Shown here in pieces: positions 31,912-42,370 of a stretch of 64,000 nt of DNA. A program made the position numbers and the translations under genes. This DNA is from an uncultured Prevotellaceae bacterium (lineage in GTDB: Bacteria; Bacteroidota; Bacteroidia; Bacteroidales; Bacteroidaceae). The DNA lies in assembly GCA_900316285.1 (NCBI GenBank), contig ONCG01000013.1, forward strand, positions 62,001 to 126,000, read 5' to 3'. The stretch's first letter is position 1; each line of letters opens with the position of its first letter. The notes below the pieces were generated by a model. That model was given only the letters and a program-made list of their open reading frames with translations, did no database searches and was not told the origin of the DNA.

Positions 31912-34467
31912 ATGAAGAAAACTCTGATATACATCCTCATCGGGCTGCTGTTGCCACTGGCGGCGGCTGCCCAGTCGTCGATGACCGACGACCAGGTGAT
32001 GCGCTTCGTGCTGAAGGAGCATGAGGCCGGTACGACACAAGAACAGATTGTGACGAAGCTCATGCAGCGTGGTGTTGACATTCAGCAGATTCGCCGTGTG
32101 AAGAAAATTGCTGAACGCCAGAAGAACGAGTCTGGACTGGGCATGGTGCAGGACGAGACCATGAGCAAGGCCAACGACCGCACTCGCAAGACCGAGACGG
32201 AGAAGAAGGCTGCTGAGATGACGAACTTGCGCATGCAGGGTGAGCGCAACCAGAAACACACCTACGATGAAGAAGACGACGACTTCCTGCAGATGCAACT
32301 GGAGCTGGGTGGGCTGATGCCTGTGGACTCCATCGCCTTGCTGGAGAAGATTCTTGCCGACCGCGAGAAGGAGAAGCAGAAGGTGTTCGGTCGCGACATC
32401 TTCGACAACGAGGAACTGACGTTTGAACCCAGTGTGAACATCCCTACCCCACAGAACTACGTGCTTGGCCCTGGCGATGCCGTCTACATCGACGTCTACG
32501 GAGCTTCGGCACGCCAGATTGAAACCACCGTAAGCCCCGATGGCTACATCAACATCGAAGGCTTCGGCCCCGTGCAGGTGAGCGGCCTCACGGTGTCGCA
32601 GGCCAATGCCCGTGTGCGGTCGACGCTTGGTGCCCGCTACCAGAGCAGCCAGATTAAGCTCACGCTGGGCGAGACGCGCTCCATCACCGTGAACGTGATG
32701 GGTGAGGTAAAGGCGCCTGGCACCTATACGCTGTCGGCATTCTCCACCGTGTTCCACGCCCTCTACATGGCGAAGGGCATCAGCGATATTGGTACGCTGC
32801 GTAACATCAAGGTGTACCGCCGCAACAAGCTCATCTCGACGGTCGACATCTACGACTATATCCTCAACGGCAAACAGACGGGCAACATCCGCCTGGCCGA
32901 CAACGACTTCATCGTGGTCGAGGCCTACGACTGCCTGGTGAACCTCACAGGTAAGGTGAAGCGCCCGATGTTCTACGAAATGCGTAAGGACGAGAGCGTG
33001 GGGACGCTGCTGAAATACTCCGGCGGCTTCACCGGCGACGCCTATAAGAAGTCGGTGCGCGTGTTCCGCAAGACGGGCCGCCAGTTCTCCGTATTCAACG
33101 TGGGCGAGTTCGACATGTCGACGTTCCATGTGGCCGATGGCGACTCGGTGAGCGTGGACAGCATCCTCGACCGCTATGAGAACACCGTCGAACTGAAGGG
33201 TGCCGTGTTCCGTCAGGGCATGTACCAGCTGGGCGGCAACATCACCACCGTACGCACGCTCATCGAGGCTGCCGAAGGAGTGACCGAGGAGGCGTTCTTG
33301 AACCGTGCCGTGATGCACCGCATGAAGCCCGACCGCACGCTGGAAGTGCTGAGCGTAGACCTGAAGGGCGTGCTGGATGGCACTGTAGCCGACATTCCGC
33401 TGCGCGAGAACGATGTGCTCTTCGTACCCACGAAGCAGGAAGCACAGATTGAGCGCACCATCACCATTCATGGTGAGGTGATGTATCCCGGCATCTACCA
33501 GTATGCCGACAACGAGACGCTTGAAGACTTCATCCTGCAGGCCGGTGGTCTGAAGGAGAGCGCCTCGACGGTGAAGGTCGATGTGGCACGCCGCATTGTT
33601 GACCCACAGGCCTTAGTGGCCGACACCGTCATCGCCCATACCTATAGCTTCGCGCTGAAGGACGGTTTTGTTGTAGATGGTGAAACGGGCTTCACGCTCA
33701 TGCCCTTCGACGAAGTGTATGTGCGCCAGAGCCCAGGCTACAACAAGCAGCAGAATGTCACCATCGAAGGTGAGGTGATGTTTGCCGGTACTTACACGCT
33801 CTCGAGGAAGAACCAGCGCCTGAGCGACCTCATCAAGATGGCTGGCGGCGTGAACGACCGCGCCTTTGCACAGGGTGCCCGTCTGGAACGCAAATACACC
33901 CAGCAGGAACGCCAGCGTGCCGAGGCTGTGTTGAAGAAGACGCGTGAGGACTTGGAGGCCAGCATGCAGGAGCAGGCTGCCCGCACGGGTAATGCCAACC
34001 TTGCCAACCTGAGCAACACCGAGCAGCTGAAGAAATACCAGGTGGGCGAGACCTACCCCGTAGGTATCGAGCTCGACAAGGCACTTGCCAACCCCGGCGG
34101 CACCGAGGACATCGTGCTGCGTGAGGGCGACCGCATCTACGTGCCGCAGTATGAGGCCACGGTGAAGATCAATGGTGAGGTGCTCTACCCGAACACCGTC
34201 GGTTACGTGAAAGGCAAGTCGGTGGGCTACTACATCGACCAGGCCGGTGGATTCTCCAGCAAGGCGAAGAAGCGCCAGACATACATCATCTATATGAATG
34301 GTACGGTGGCAAAGGTGGGACACAACGCCAAGCCCATGCCGGGCTGCGAAATCGTCGTGCCTTCGAAGTCGATCAACAAGACATCCATCGCCGAGACCCT
34401 GAGCATCGCAACGGGTGTGGGCTCGCTGGCTGCCATCATCGCCACGCTGGCTAACCTGCTGAAGTAA
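31912..34467 (+). CDS. SLBB-domain polysaccharide export protein (Wza-like)
   Basis: The 851-residue precursor has a signal peptide (MKKTLIYILIGLLLPLAAAA, about 1-21), a charged coiled region (about 40-140) and the polysaccharide export domain (NYVLGPGDAVYIDVYGASAR, about 182-260). Several SLBB repeats follow to the end, each with the pattern GEVKAPGTYTLS, GEVMYPGIYQYAD or GEVMFAGTYTLS. A glycine-rich C-terminal membrane segment ends it (ATGVGSLAAIIATLANLL). Proteins of this type form the outer-membrane exit channel for capsule or exopolysaccharide. It is the first gene of the long capsule operon. Confidence 0.92.
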   Translation: MKKTLIYILIGLLLPLAAAAQSSMTDDQVMRFVLKEHEAGTTQEQIVTKLMQRGVDIQQIRRVKKIAERQKNESGLGMVQDETMSKANDRTRKTETEKKAAEMTNLRMQGERNQKHTYDEEDDDFLQMQLELGGLMPVDSIALLEKILADREKEKQKVFGRDIFDNEELTFEPSVNIPTPQNYVLGPGDAVYIDVYGASARQIETTVSPDGYINIEGFGPVQVSGLTVSQANARVRSTLGARYQSSQIKLTLGETRSITVNVMGEVKAPGTYTLSAFSTVFHALYMAKGISDIGTLRNIKVYRRNKLISTVDIYDYILNGKQTGNIRLADNDFIVVEAYDCLVNLTGKVKRPMFYEMRKDESVGTLLKYSGGFTGDAYKKSVRVFRKTGRQFSVFNVGEFDMSTFHVADGDSVSVDSILDRYENTVELKGAVFRQGMYQLGGNITTVRTLIEAAEGVTEEAFLNRAVMHRMKPDRTLEVLSVDLKGVLDGTVADIPLRENDVLFVPTKQEAQIERTITIHGEVMYPGIYQYADNETLEDFILQAGGLKESASTVKVDVARRIVDPQALVADTVIAHTYSFALKDGFVVDGETGFTLMPFDEVYVRQSPGYNKQQNVTIEGEVMFAGTYTLSRKNQRLSDLIKMAGGVNDRAFAQGARLERKYTQQERQRAEAVLKKTREDLEASMQEQAARTGNANLANLSNTEQLKKYQVGETYPVGIELDKALANPGGTEDIVLREGDRIYVPQYEATVKINGEVLYPNTVGYVKGKSVGYYIDQAGGFSSKAKKRQTYIIYMNGTVAKVGHNAKPMPGCEIVVPSKSINKTSIAETLSIATGVGSLAAIIATLANLLK

Positions 34468-34619
34468 AGACCCACCCCCTGCCTGCTCTCCGTCGCGAAT
34501 GGGGATTCGCTCCCCTTTGTGGGGCCGCAGCCACACCGGTGGCTGCTCTGAAGACCCCAGTCGCCCGTAAGGGAGGAGAGTCGCACCCCATGCGAAACTA
34601 AAAATAATTCATTTGCAAT

Positions 34620-36170
34620 TTGGGAACAGAAGAACTGACAAAGTCGAAGCGCATTGCGTCGAACACCATGATACTTTTCGTGCGCGTAGTGGTGACAATG
34701 GTCATCAACCTCTATGCCGTACGCGTAGTAGTGAAAGCCCTAGGAGTAGAGGACTACGGCATTCTGAATGCCATCGCCGGTGTAGTGCTTACGAGCACAT
34801 TCCTCAGCTCAACGCTTACCGTAGCCATCCAGCGTTTCTACTCGTATGCCATCGGCAAGCACGAGGAGCGACGCATGCGGGAGATATTCTCGAGCAGCGT
34901 GAACATCGTGCTGCTGCTCTCGGTGCTAGTGCTGGTGCTGTTTGAAACCATTGGCGTGTGGTTTGTCACCACGCACATGATGGAGCCTGCAGGCAAGATT
35001 CCGTTGGAACGACTCGACGCAACGCTCTGGATATTCCACTTCACGCTGCTCTCGTTCGTGTTCACGCTGTTGCAGATACCCTACACCGCAGCCATCTTCG
35101 CCCACGAGGACATGAAGCACTACACGGTGATTTCCATCCTCGACTACACCGGGCGACTCATCGTGGCCTGCCTCATCGGAAAGGCACTGGCCGACGGACT
35201 CATCTTCTACGGTGCCGGACTGCTCGTCGTGGCAGCGCTGGTGTATCTGCTCTACGTCATTGTGGCCCGCAGCCGCTATGCCGAATGCCACTATCAGCGC
35301 GTGACGACGAAGGAGCTCTATCGCGACTTGCTATCGTTCTCCGGCTGGACGATGTATGGAGCGATGGCGGGCGTAGGCATCGTGCAAGGCACGAACATCC
35401 TGCTCACCATCTTCTACGGACCGCTGGCCGTTGCCTCGTATGCCATCGCCAACCTGGTCTACAACTCAGCCAACTCGCTCTGCAACTGCGTGGTGCTGGC
35501 GTTCCGACCTGCGATGGTGAAGTCGTATGCACAGCGGCAGGACAACTATCTGTGGCGGCTGTTCAATGCCAACAACAAGCTTATCATGTATCTGCTCATG
35601 AGCGTCGCCGTACCCCTGATGGCCGAGATGCGCACGCTGCTGCATTGGTGGCTGGGCGACATCAGCGAAGACGCCATTCTGTTTGCCCGCCTGATGATGA
35701 TTATGATGGTGGTGCTCGCCATGCATCATCCCATCACCACGCTCATCGAGTCGACAGGCCGCGTGAAGCGCTATCATGTGGTGGTCGACACACTTACGTT
35801 GAGCACACTCATCATCACCTGGACCATGTTCCGACTGGGCATGCCTGCCTATGGTGCTTTTGTGTCGATGATCTTCGTGTGCATCATGGCACATGTGGTC
35901 AGACTCATCAGCCTGAAGAAGGTCTATCCCGCCTTCTCCTATGCCACCTACGCCAAGACCGTTGTCCTGCCGGGACTGTTCATCACCGTCTGCACCGCTG
36001 CCGTCGCCCTGCTGCTGCACCTGACCATTGCGAACACCGTGCTGCGCTTCATCGCGGTGATGGTTGCCTCGCCGCTTATCACCCTGCAGCTGGTATGGCT
36101 GGCAGGCCTCAACGGCAACGAACGCACGATGTTCGGCCAATTCATCAGAAATTACAAACATAAACAATAA
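34620..36170 (+). CDS. Wzx-type polysaccharide flippase 1
   Basis: The 516-residue protein has about twelve to fourteen membrane helices and the MATE/Wzx-like opening ALGVEDYGILNAIAGVVLTS. Flippases move undecaprenyl-linked repeat units across the inner membrane. The start is unusual: the frame has no upstream ATG and begins with TTG at 34620, followed by GGAACAGAAGAACTG. The first ATG in frame (34668) would remove part of the first conserved region, so TTG is preferred. The Wzz gene starts 9 nt after its stop. The 152-nt gap from wza holds C-rich repeats. Confidence 0.88.
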   Translation: MGTEELTKSKRIASNTMILFVRVVVTMVINLYAVRVVVKALGVEDYGILNAIAGVVLTSTFLSSTLTVAIQRFYSYAIGKHEERRMREIFSSSVNIVLLLSVLVLVLFETIGVWFVTTHMMEPAGKIPLERLDATLWIFHFTLLSFVFTLLQIPYTAAIFAHEDMKHYTVISILDYTGRLIVACLIGKALADGLIFYGAGLLVVAALVYLLYVIVARSRYAECHYQRVTTKELYRDLLSFSGWTMYGAMAGVGIVQGTNILLTIFYGPLAVASYAIANLVYNSANSLCNCVVLAFRPAMVKSYAQRQDNYLWRLFNANNKLIMYLLMSVAVPLMAEMRTLLHWWLGDISEDAILFARLMMIMMVVLAMHHPITTLIESTGRVKRYHVVVDTLTLSTLIITWTMFRLGMPAYGAFVSMIFVCIMAHVVRLISLKKVYPAFSYATYAKTVVLPGLFITVCTAAVALLLHLTIANTVLRFIAVMVASPLITLQLVWLAGLNGNERTMFGQFIRNYKHKQ

Positions 36171-36179
36171 AACAGAGAG

Positions 36180-37238
36180 ATGGAAGAAAACAAAAATAAG
36201 GACGTCATTGACTTGAGACAACTGTTCAAGAAAATCAAGGATCGGAAACGGCTGTTCTTCATTACGCTGCCCGCCACGTTTGTGTTGTCGTGTCTCTACA
36301 TCATCTGCTTCCCCCGTTACTACGACACCGACGTGCGACTGGCACCAGAGATGGAGAACTCGATGTCGGGTGGAGCTCTCGGCTCGATTGCCGCCTCGTT
36401 CGGCTTTGACCTGTCGAACATGGAGTCGGCGGATGCCATCTCGCCCATGCTCTATCCCGACCTGATGTCCGATAATGGCTTCGTGTCGAAGTTCTTCAAT
36501 TTCAAGGTGGTGAGCGCCGACGGCGAAATCAACACCAACTACCACGACTACCTGCAGAAGATGCAGAAGCATCCGTGGTGGGACGACGTGTTCGAGTGGA
36601 TGCGCAATCTGCTGCCGAAGAAGCAGGAAGAGACCATTGCCGGAGCCGGCGGCGACGGGAAGTACAATCCCTATGTCCTGTCGCGGCGCGAAGACGGCCT
36701 GATCCACAAGATTCAGGACAACGTGCAGTTCAGCATGGACAAGAAGACGGGCGTCATCACTATTATGGTGCGCGACCAAGACAAGCTCATCTGCAAGACC
36801 GTGGCCGACTCCGTTTGCTCGCTGCTGCAGCAGTTCATCACCGACTACCGCACGAACAAAGCCCGCAACGACCTGAAATACTACACGAAGCTCGCCGCCG
36901 ATGCCAAGCACGACTATGAGCGTGCCCGCCAGCTCTACGGCAGTTACTCCGACCGCAATATGGATGTAGTGCTCGAGAGCTACCGCGCCAAGCAGGAAGA
37001 CCTGGAGAACGACATGCAACTGAAGTTCAACACCTACACCGCCATGCAGACACAGCTGCAGCAGGCCAAGGCGAAGGTGCAGGAGCGCACACCCGCCTTC
37101 ACGTTGCTGAAGGGAGCCTCCGTGCCCATCAAGCCAACGGGTCCGAAGCGCATGATCTTCGTCATTGGTATGGTGATTCTCGCCTTCTTCGGCACCATCG
37201 GCTGGATTCTGAAGGATGAACTGAAGAAAACCGTATGA
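36180..37238 (+). CDS. Wzz-type chain-length determinant
   Basis: The 352-residue protein has the Wzz layout: a membrane segment at about 30-50 (LFFITLPATFVLSCLYIICF), a long periplasmic coiled region, and a second membrane segment near 325-345 preceded by the proline-rich ASVPIKPTGPKRM motif. No tyrosine-kinase domain is present, so it is not a full Wzc. It would set polymer length together with Wzy and Wza. It overlaps the second flippase gene by four bases (ATGA). Confidence 0.9.
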   Translation: MEENKNKDVIDLRQLFKKIKDRKRLFFITLPATFVLSCLYIICFPRYYDTDVRLAPEMENSMSGGALGSIAASFGFDLSNMESADAISPMLYPDLMSDNGFVSKFFNFKVVSADGEINTNYHDYLQKMQKHPWWDDVFEWMRNLLPKKQEETIAGAGGDGKYNPYVLSRREDGLIHKIQDNVQFSMDKKTGVITIMVRDQDKLICKTVADSVCSLLQQFITDYRTNKARNDLKYYTKLAADAKHDYERARQLYGSYSDRNMDVVLESYRAKQEDLENDMQLKFNTYTAMQTQLQQAKAKVQERTPAFTLLKGASVPIKPTGPKRMIFVIGMVILAFFGTIGWILKDELKKTV

Positions 37239-38770
37239 ACCCAACGAAGCGCATCATAGTCAACACATTAGCCCAATATACCAGAGCCATCCTGAATATT
37301 GGGCTTTCGCTCTATTCCACCCGCTTGGTGCTCGAAGCACTCAGCGTTGACAACTACGGCATCTACTCCCTCGTTGCCAGCGTGGTTGGAATCTTGGGCT
37401 ATCTGACGAATGCGCTGGTGGTGACGACGCAACGGTATATGTCCTACTATCACGGTGTAGGAAAGATTGACAATGTCAGGAAGATTTTCGCCAACAGCCT
37501 CCTCATTCATTTTGGTGTTGCCCTCCTGATTGGAATCGTGCTTTTTGCCTTAAGAGGGCTGTTTATGAATGGCAGCACGCTCAATATTGATGCCAGCCGA
37601 CTCGATGCAGCCAAGTATGTGTATGACATTACGGTGTTAATGCTGCTCGTGACCATCATCACTTCGCCGCTGAAGGCAATGCTCATCGCCCGCGAAAACA
37701 TTGTCTACATCTCAATCGTCGAACTTGCCGACGGCTTCCTGAGACTTTTCCTGGCTATCTCGCTTCTGTTCTTTGCCGGCGACCGACTGATTGCATACGC
37801 CGTTGGAATGGGGTTGATACTGGCCATCAATCTGATTGCCTACATTGCCTATGCCGGCATCAAGTATGAAGAAAGCCACTTTCCCTTGAGACGCTCTACA
37901 TTCGACATGCCAAGCATCAAAAAGCTGCTGGGATTTGCCGGATGGACCACCTACGGAATGTTCTCGACAATCTGTCAGACACAAGGCCTCTCCATCTTGC
38001 TGAACCAATTCTTCGGCACGATTGTCAATGCTGCCTTCGGACTCGCCACACAGGTGAACGGTGCCGTGCGCTTTGTCTCCACGTCGGTCCTCAATGCCAT
38101 GAACCCACAAATCATGAAGGCCGAAGGCAATGGTGACCGCGAGAAGATGTTGAAACTGGCCGGCAAGGAGAGCAAGTTCTCGGCTGCGCTGATGATGGTG
38201 CTTTCCATTCCTATCATCGTTGAGATGCCTGACATCCTGGACTTCTGGCTGCGTGGCAAAAACGTTCCGCCAAACACCTGCCTGTTCTGTCGTGCCATGA
38301 TGATTGCGTTCATCATCGACCAGCTGACGCTCGGTCTTCACGCCGCCAATCAGGCTATCGGCATCATCCGCAACTACTCGCTGCTGATGTATACGCCAAA
38401 AGTGCTGATAGTTCCTATTTCGTGGGCCATGCTTGCTTGTGGCATGTCGGTCAGAAGCGTAATGTGGCTTTTTGTGGCCATTGAGCTGGCTGTCGCTATT
38501 GCACGCATCCCGTTCTTAAAAGTCACTGCCGGCCTTCGTGTCAGAAACTACATGAAGCATGTCATCCTGCCACTGCTGCCTTTAGCCCTGACCGCCTGTC
38601 TGTCCTCGTTCATCTGCATCACGTTATTCCACTTCCCTCTGCGTTTCTTCGTGACGATTGCAGTGTCTGTCGTCTGCAGCCTTACTGCCCTTTGGACATT
38701 CACACTCAGCCATAACGAACGGCTTTACATCACACAATCCATCAAAAATCGCCTGAGACATGACCCTTGA
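37235..38770 (+). CDS. Wzx-type polysaccharide flippase 2
   Basis: The 511-residue multi-pass protein shows the same family opening (VDNYGIYSLVASVVGILGYL) and the LLGFAGWTTYGMFSTICQTQ block, but its sequence is clearly different from flippase 1. Two flippases in one locus may handle different repeat units, or one may be left from an earlier cluster. It overlaps the Wzz gene by four bases and the next gene by eleven, which suggests translational coupling. Confidence 0.88.
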   Translation: MNPTKRIIVNTLAQYTRAILNIGLSLYSTRLVLEALSVDNYGIYSLVASVVGILGYLTNALVVTTQRYMSYYHGVGKIDNVRKIFANSLLIHFGVALLIGIVLFALRGLFMNGSTLNIDASRLDAAKYVYDITVLMLLVTIITSPLKAMLIARENIVYISIVELADGFLRLFLAISLLFFAGDRLIAYAVGMGLILAINLIAYIAYAGIKYEESHFPLRRSTFDMPSIKKLLGFAGWTTYGMFSTICQTQGLSILLNQFFGTIVNAAFGLATQVNGAVRFVSTSVLNAMNPQIMKAEGNGDREKMLKLAGKESKFSAALMMVLSIPIIVEMPDILDFWLRGKNVPPNTCLFCRAMMIAFIIDQLTLGLHAANQAIGIIRNYSLLMYTPKVLIVPISWAMLACGMSVRSVMWLFVAIELAVAIARIPFLKVTAGLRVRNYMKHVILPLLPLALTACLSSFICITLFHFPLRFFVTIAVSVVCSLTALWTFTLSHNERLYITQSIKNRLRHDP

Positions 38771-39998
38771 CCTGAGTAAAATCTATCTGATTGAGAAGAG
38801 CTCGCTGGTCAAAGGTCTCTTCTATGCAGGGGTGTTAATAGCATACATAACATCCCTCAACCCATGGTTTCTCTGGTGGTTCTTTCCATACTATCCAATC
38901 GTAAGCAGTCTTTTTTTCATAGCTGCGATGGCTTTGTCAAATACAATGACAAAGCCCGTCTTCACGCGCAACGACTTTCTTCTTCCATTGTTAGTCTACA
39001 TCGTATTGGGTTTTTACCAGCGTCTTGTCAATGCCGACAATTTCAATGGCTACATTACTACTGTTTTCCATATATTCATCTTCTTCTCCCTCTTCCGATA
39101 CGACTCGAAGCTGCTATTCCGGCTATCCACCTTCATGGCAAAGTCAATGGCATGCCTGCTGGCGGTGTCTATTCCTTTCTTCATCCTCTACATCTTAGGA
39201 TTCCCACTGCCGTCTAAGGATTTACAATACCGCGACGCTTTCTACACGTTCTCTAACTACTATTTCTTCCTCATCGACGACCGCCAGCTGTTGCTGTTTT
39301 TCCCACGTTTCCAGTCGGTCTTTCTTGAACCGGCTCACCTTGGTACGGCCTTAGCCGTGCTCCTACAAGCCCAGCGCGGCCATTGGCGCAAATGGTATAA
39401 CATGGTTTTACTGGCGGGACTGCTCATTTCGTTCTCTCTTGGTGCCTACGTTTACTTGGTGATTATCATCATTCTGAATCTATGGACGAAAGGACGACGG
39501 ATATTCATCAATCTGATAATCGCTGTCATTGTTGTTGCATCCATCGTTGTTGGGTCATTTTATTATAATGACGGCGAAAACCTTATTCACAACCTCATTG
39601 TCCTACGATTAGAGATAGATGACGGTGAAATGGTCGGAAACCAACGCACATCAGAAGGATTTGATGCTGACTTTGAGAATTTCCTGCAATCATCCGACAT
39701 CCTATTCGGTCGAGAGAAAGAAAATGTCTTCGGTGACTCTGGCTACAAGGTCTTTATCTACGACCATGGCTTTGTCGGAGCCTTCCTACTCTTCGCTTTC
39801 TACATTTCTTCTTTCTATAGGGCTCGTAACAAACGTGCCATGCTTTCAGCATTGATCATTGCCTTACTCATTTTCGGCGTTGATGCTTTTGTGCTATGGT
39901 ATAACCGTTTTATTCCCCTTTTCTGTGCCGCATATTCCGATGAGGGCACACCCCACGACCTTTCCCCGACTGATCAACCTCAAACACCCAACAACTGA
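38760..39998 (+). CDS. Wzy-type polysaccharide polymerase-like membrane protein
   Basis: The 412-residue protein has about ten hydrophobic segments and a large extracytoplasmic loop near 165-195 (FYTFSNYYFFLIDDRQLLLF, FQSVFLEPAHLGTALA), which is the usual signature of Wzy/O-antigen polymerases. Sequence conservation in this family is low, so the call rests on topology and on position between flippase and glycosyltransferase genes. It overlaps both neighbours. Base composition is more AT-rich than in the wza-wzz part. Confidence 0.7.
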   Translation: MTLDLSKIYLIEKSSLVKGLFYAGVLIAYITSLNPWFLWWFFPYYPIVSSLFFIAAMALSNTMTKPVFTRNDFLLPLLVYIVLGFYQRLVNADNFNGYITTVFHIFIFFSLFRYDSKLLFRLSTFMAKSMACLLAVSIPFFILYILGFPLPSKDLQYRDAFYTFSNYYFFLIDDRQLLLFFPRFQSVFLEPAHLGTALAVLLQAQRGHWRKWYNMVLLAGLLISFSLGAYVYLVIIIILNLWTKGRRIFINLIIAVIVVASIVVGSFYYNDGENLIHNLIVLRLEIDDGEMVGNQRTSEGFDADFENFLQSSDILFGREKENVFGDSGYKVFIYDHGFVGAFLLFAFYISSFYRARNKRAMLSALIIALLIFGVDAFVLWYNRFIPLFCAAYSDEGTPHDLSPTDQPQTPNN

Positions 39999-41173
39999 TG
40001 AACTTACTATTCGACTTCATACCGTTCCAAGATGCCGGTGGCATAGGTGGCGCCGCAGGCTTTACGAAAGCAGTCCTTGACGAAATCGTCCGTCGCAAAA
40101 ACGACAAGGTGCAACTATTTGCCATTTACGACGGTAGCGTGCCTGTCGGACGACTCTACGACTATCGGATCTTAGCGGAGCAATACCACATAACCTTGCT
40201 AAACATATCGCAGAAGCCAATATCAGAGATGATTGCAGAGCATCACATCGATGTCGTCTTCATCAGTGTCGGTCAGTTCTATGGCCGCTACAATCTGACT
40301 GGCATCACCTGCAAAACAATCATGTTCATTCATGATATTTTCGACATTGAAGCTGCTGACAACCGCATAGAACTTGCCATCCATGACGCGAACATTGAAA
40401 GCAACTGGCAATGGACAAAACGATTGGTAAACGTCTTGTCTGGCCGATGGAACAGGCAACGCACCAAGAACTATCGGAACATCATGTCGCTTTATGCTGC
40501 TCAGAACACCATACCTTATACTGTTTCAGAATACACAGCAGCGGCCTTACGATACTATTTCCCTGAAATCAACAGCATTCGAGTCTGCTATTCGCCTGCA
40601 CGCAAAGTTACCATGGAAGAACACATACACGACACGAAACTACGGCAACTCATAGAGCAGGGCAGCCCCTACCTGCTATTACTGGCAGCTAACCGCCGAT
40701 TTAAGAATGCCCACGTGCTGACAAAAGTTTTCAAGCGTCTGCAAAGCGAATACCCTGAACTGCATCTACTCACGCTGAAATACGGGAAAAGCATTGGCTC
40801 GCATCACATAGACATACCGTTACTTTCTGAGTCTGACCTGCAATATGCCTACATTCACGCCAAGGCATTGGTCTTTGCGTCCTTCTTTGAAGGATTCGGG
40901 TATCCTCCCATTGAAGCCCTAAGATATGGCACACAGGTAGTGGCATCCAACACGACAAGCATTCCCGAAATTCTTGGCAATGCAGGTATCTACTTTTCTC
41001 CATTCTATCCTGCCGGCTTATATCAAGCACTGAAGAAAGTACTTTCCACAGATTGTACTTGCAGCACGGCTATGCAAGAACGCTATACTGCCGTCAGCCA
41101 ACGCCAGGAAGAAGACCTGCGTAAGCTCGTCAATGAACTTTTAACTTACAACGGTTGTCTGTATATACAATAA
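39998..41173 (+). CDS. glycosyltransferase, GT4-like
   Basis: The 391-residue protein has a GT-B fold pattern. The C-terminal nucleotide-sugar site is recognisable as VFASFFEGFGYPPIEALRYG (about 288-307), followed by ASNTTSIPEILGNAGIYFSP. The N-terminal half (IPFQDAGGIGGAAGFTKAVL) has the usual glycine-rich acceptor loop. It would add a sugar to the lipid-linked capsule unit on the cytoplasmic face. Start and preceding stop share one base (TGATG). Confidence 0.85.
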   Translation: MNLLFDFIPFQDAGGIGGAAGFTKAVLDEIVRRKNDKVQLFAIYDGSVPVGRLYDYRILAEQYHITLLNISQKPISEMIAEHHIDVVFISVGQFYGRYNLTGITCKTIMFIHDIFDIEAADNRIELAIHDANIESNWQWTKRLVNVLSGRWNRQRTKNYRNIMSLYAAQNTIPYTVSEYTAAALRYYFPEINSIRVCYSPARKVTMEEHIHDTKLRQLIEQGSPYLLLLAANRRFKNAHVLTKVFKRLQSEYPELHLLTLKYGKSIGSHHIDIPLLSESDLQYAYIHAKALVFASFFEGFGYPPIEALRYGTQVVASNTTSIPEILGNAGIYFSPFYPAGLYQALKKVLSTDCTCSTAMQERYTAVSQRQEEDLRKLVNELLTYNGCLYIQ

Positions 41174-41227
41174 ACCATGAACCTTTCACGTTATCAGAAT
41201 GAATAACGAAAGATTCATGAATGTTTT

Positions 41228-42370
41228 ATGAAAGCAAGAATCATAGCATATTACCTGCCTCAATTTCACCCAATTCCCGAGAATGACGATGCATGGGGAA
41301 AAGGGTTCACCGAATGGACGAATGTGGCTCAAGCCCGTCCGTTATTCCGCGGTCACTACCAGCCACGCATCCCTGCCGACTTAGGATTCTACGACCTGCG
41401 CTTGCCCGAAACACGCGAGCAGCAGGCACAAATGGCACGCGAAGCCGGCATCGAGGGGTTCTGCTATTATCACTACTGGATGGGTGGCGGCAAGCAACTG
41501 CTGCAACGGCCGTTCGAAGAAGTGCTGCAAAGTGGAAAACCAGACTTTCCTTTCTGTCTGGCGTGGGCCAACCATGAGTGGACTACCCGCACATGGCAAA
41601 ACGGAGGCAAGGTAAAAATGATTGCACCGATGCTCTATCCCGGTGACGATGACTACATAGCCCACTTCAACTACGTGCTGCCCGCCCTGCGCGACAAACG
41701 CTATATCACCGTTGATGGTAACCCCATCTTCTCCATCTACGATCCCTATCGCTTTGCCGACGTGGCTCACTTCATTGAGCTATGGCGCGAACTGGCCGAC
41801 AAGGCTGGCCTGCCCGGCATTCATTTCAGTGCCATGATAAGTAGCACTACCACCGTCAAACGAACTGTCGACGGCAGCCGACAGCGTGTTATTCCGAACC
41901 TTGAGAGCAGTGCTGAGGTCTACAACGACATTCTTACGTTGGGTTTCGACAGCATCACGTCCTACGGAAAGTCGCGGGCCGAAATGATTTACATGGGCAA
42001 ATATCGCCGTAACATCAGCAAACTATTGCATAAATATCTGCCCTTGCCAACACTGAAGTATAACTATCCGAAAGTAGTGCCACACTTCTTTGCACCCGAG
42101 GACAAGTGGGAGAACGTATTCCCCACCATCCTTCCGCAATGGGACCGCACGCCACGCGCTGGCAACAACGAGGGAATCTATGTCAATGCCACACCAGAGA
42201 ACTTCCTAAAGCACATTGAAGATGCCCTGCAAGTGATTAAAGAAAAACAACCAGAACACCAGCTGTTGTTTCTGAAATCATGGAATGAATGGGGTGAAGG
42301 TAATTATGTTGAGCCTGATCAGAAATACGGTCATGGCTATTTAAATGCACTTCAAAAAGCTTTATTATGA
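41228..42370 (+). CDS. WbsX-type glycoside hydrolase family 99-like protein
   Basis: The 380-residue protein begins [20 protein letters not shown] and keeps the WbsX/GH99-like landmarks: [20 protein letters not shown] (about 22-41), [35 protein letters not shown], and [15 protein letters not shown] at the end. Such proteins are common in capsule and O-antigen clusters and may trim or transfer glycans; the exact activity is uncertain. There is no signal peptide, so it works in the cytoplasm. It overlaps wecB by four bases. Confidence 0.88.
   Translation: MKARIIAYYLPQFHPIPENDDAWGKGFTEWTNVAQARPLFRGHYQPRIPADLGFYDLRLPETREQQAQMAREAGIEGFCYYHYWMGGGKQLLQRPFEEVLQSGKPDFPFCLAWANHEWTTRTWQNGGKVKMIAPMLYPGDDDYIAHFNYVLPALRDKRYITVDGNPIFSIYDPYRFADVAHFIELWRELADKAGLPGIHFSAMISSTTTVKRTVDGSRQRVIPNLESSAEVYNDILTLGFDSITSYGKSRAEMIYMGKYRRNISKLLHKYLPLPTLKYNYPKVVPHFFAPEDKWENVFPTILPQWDRTPRAGNNEGIYVNATPENFLKHIEDALQVIKEKQPEHQLLFLKSWNEWGEGNYVEPDQKYGHGYLNALQKALL

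Noticed and set aside
31888-33471. A 527-residue minus-strand frame opposite wza
   Set aside because: It is antisense to an unmistakable SLBB export protein; its composition is that of a shadow frame.
35466-37244. A 592-residue minus-strand frame opposite the flippase and Wzz genes
   Set aside because: It crosses two well-supported genes on the other strand and is rich in H, Q and D as expected of a shadow frame.
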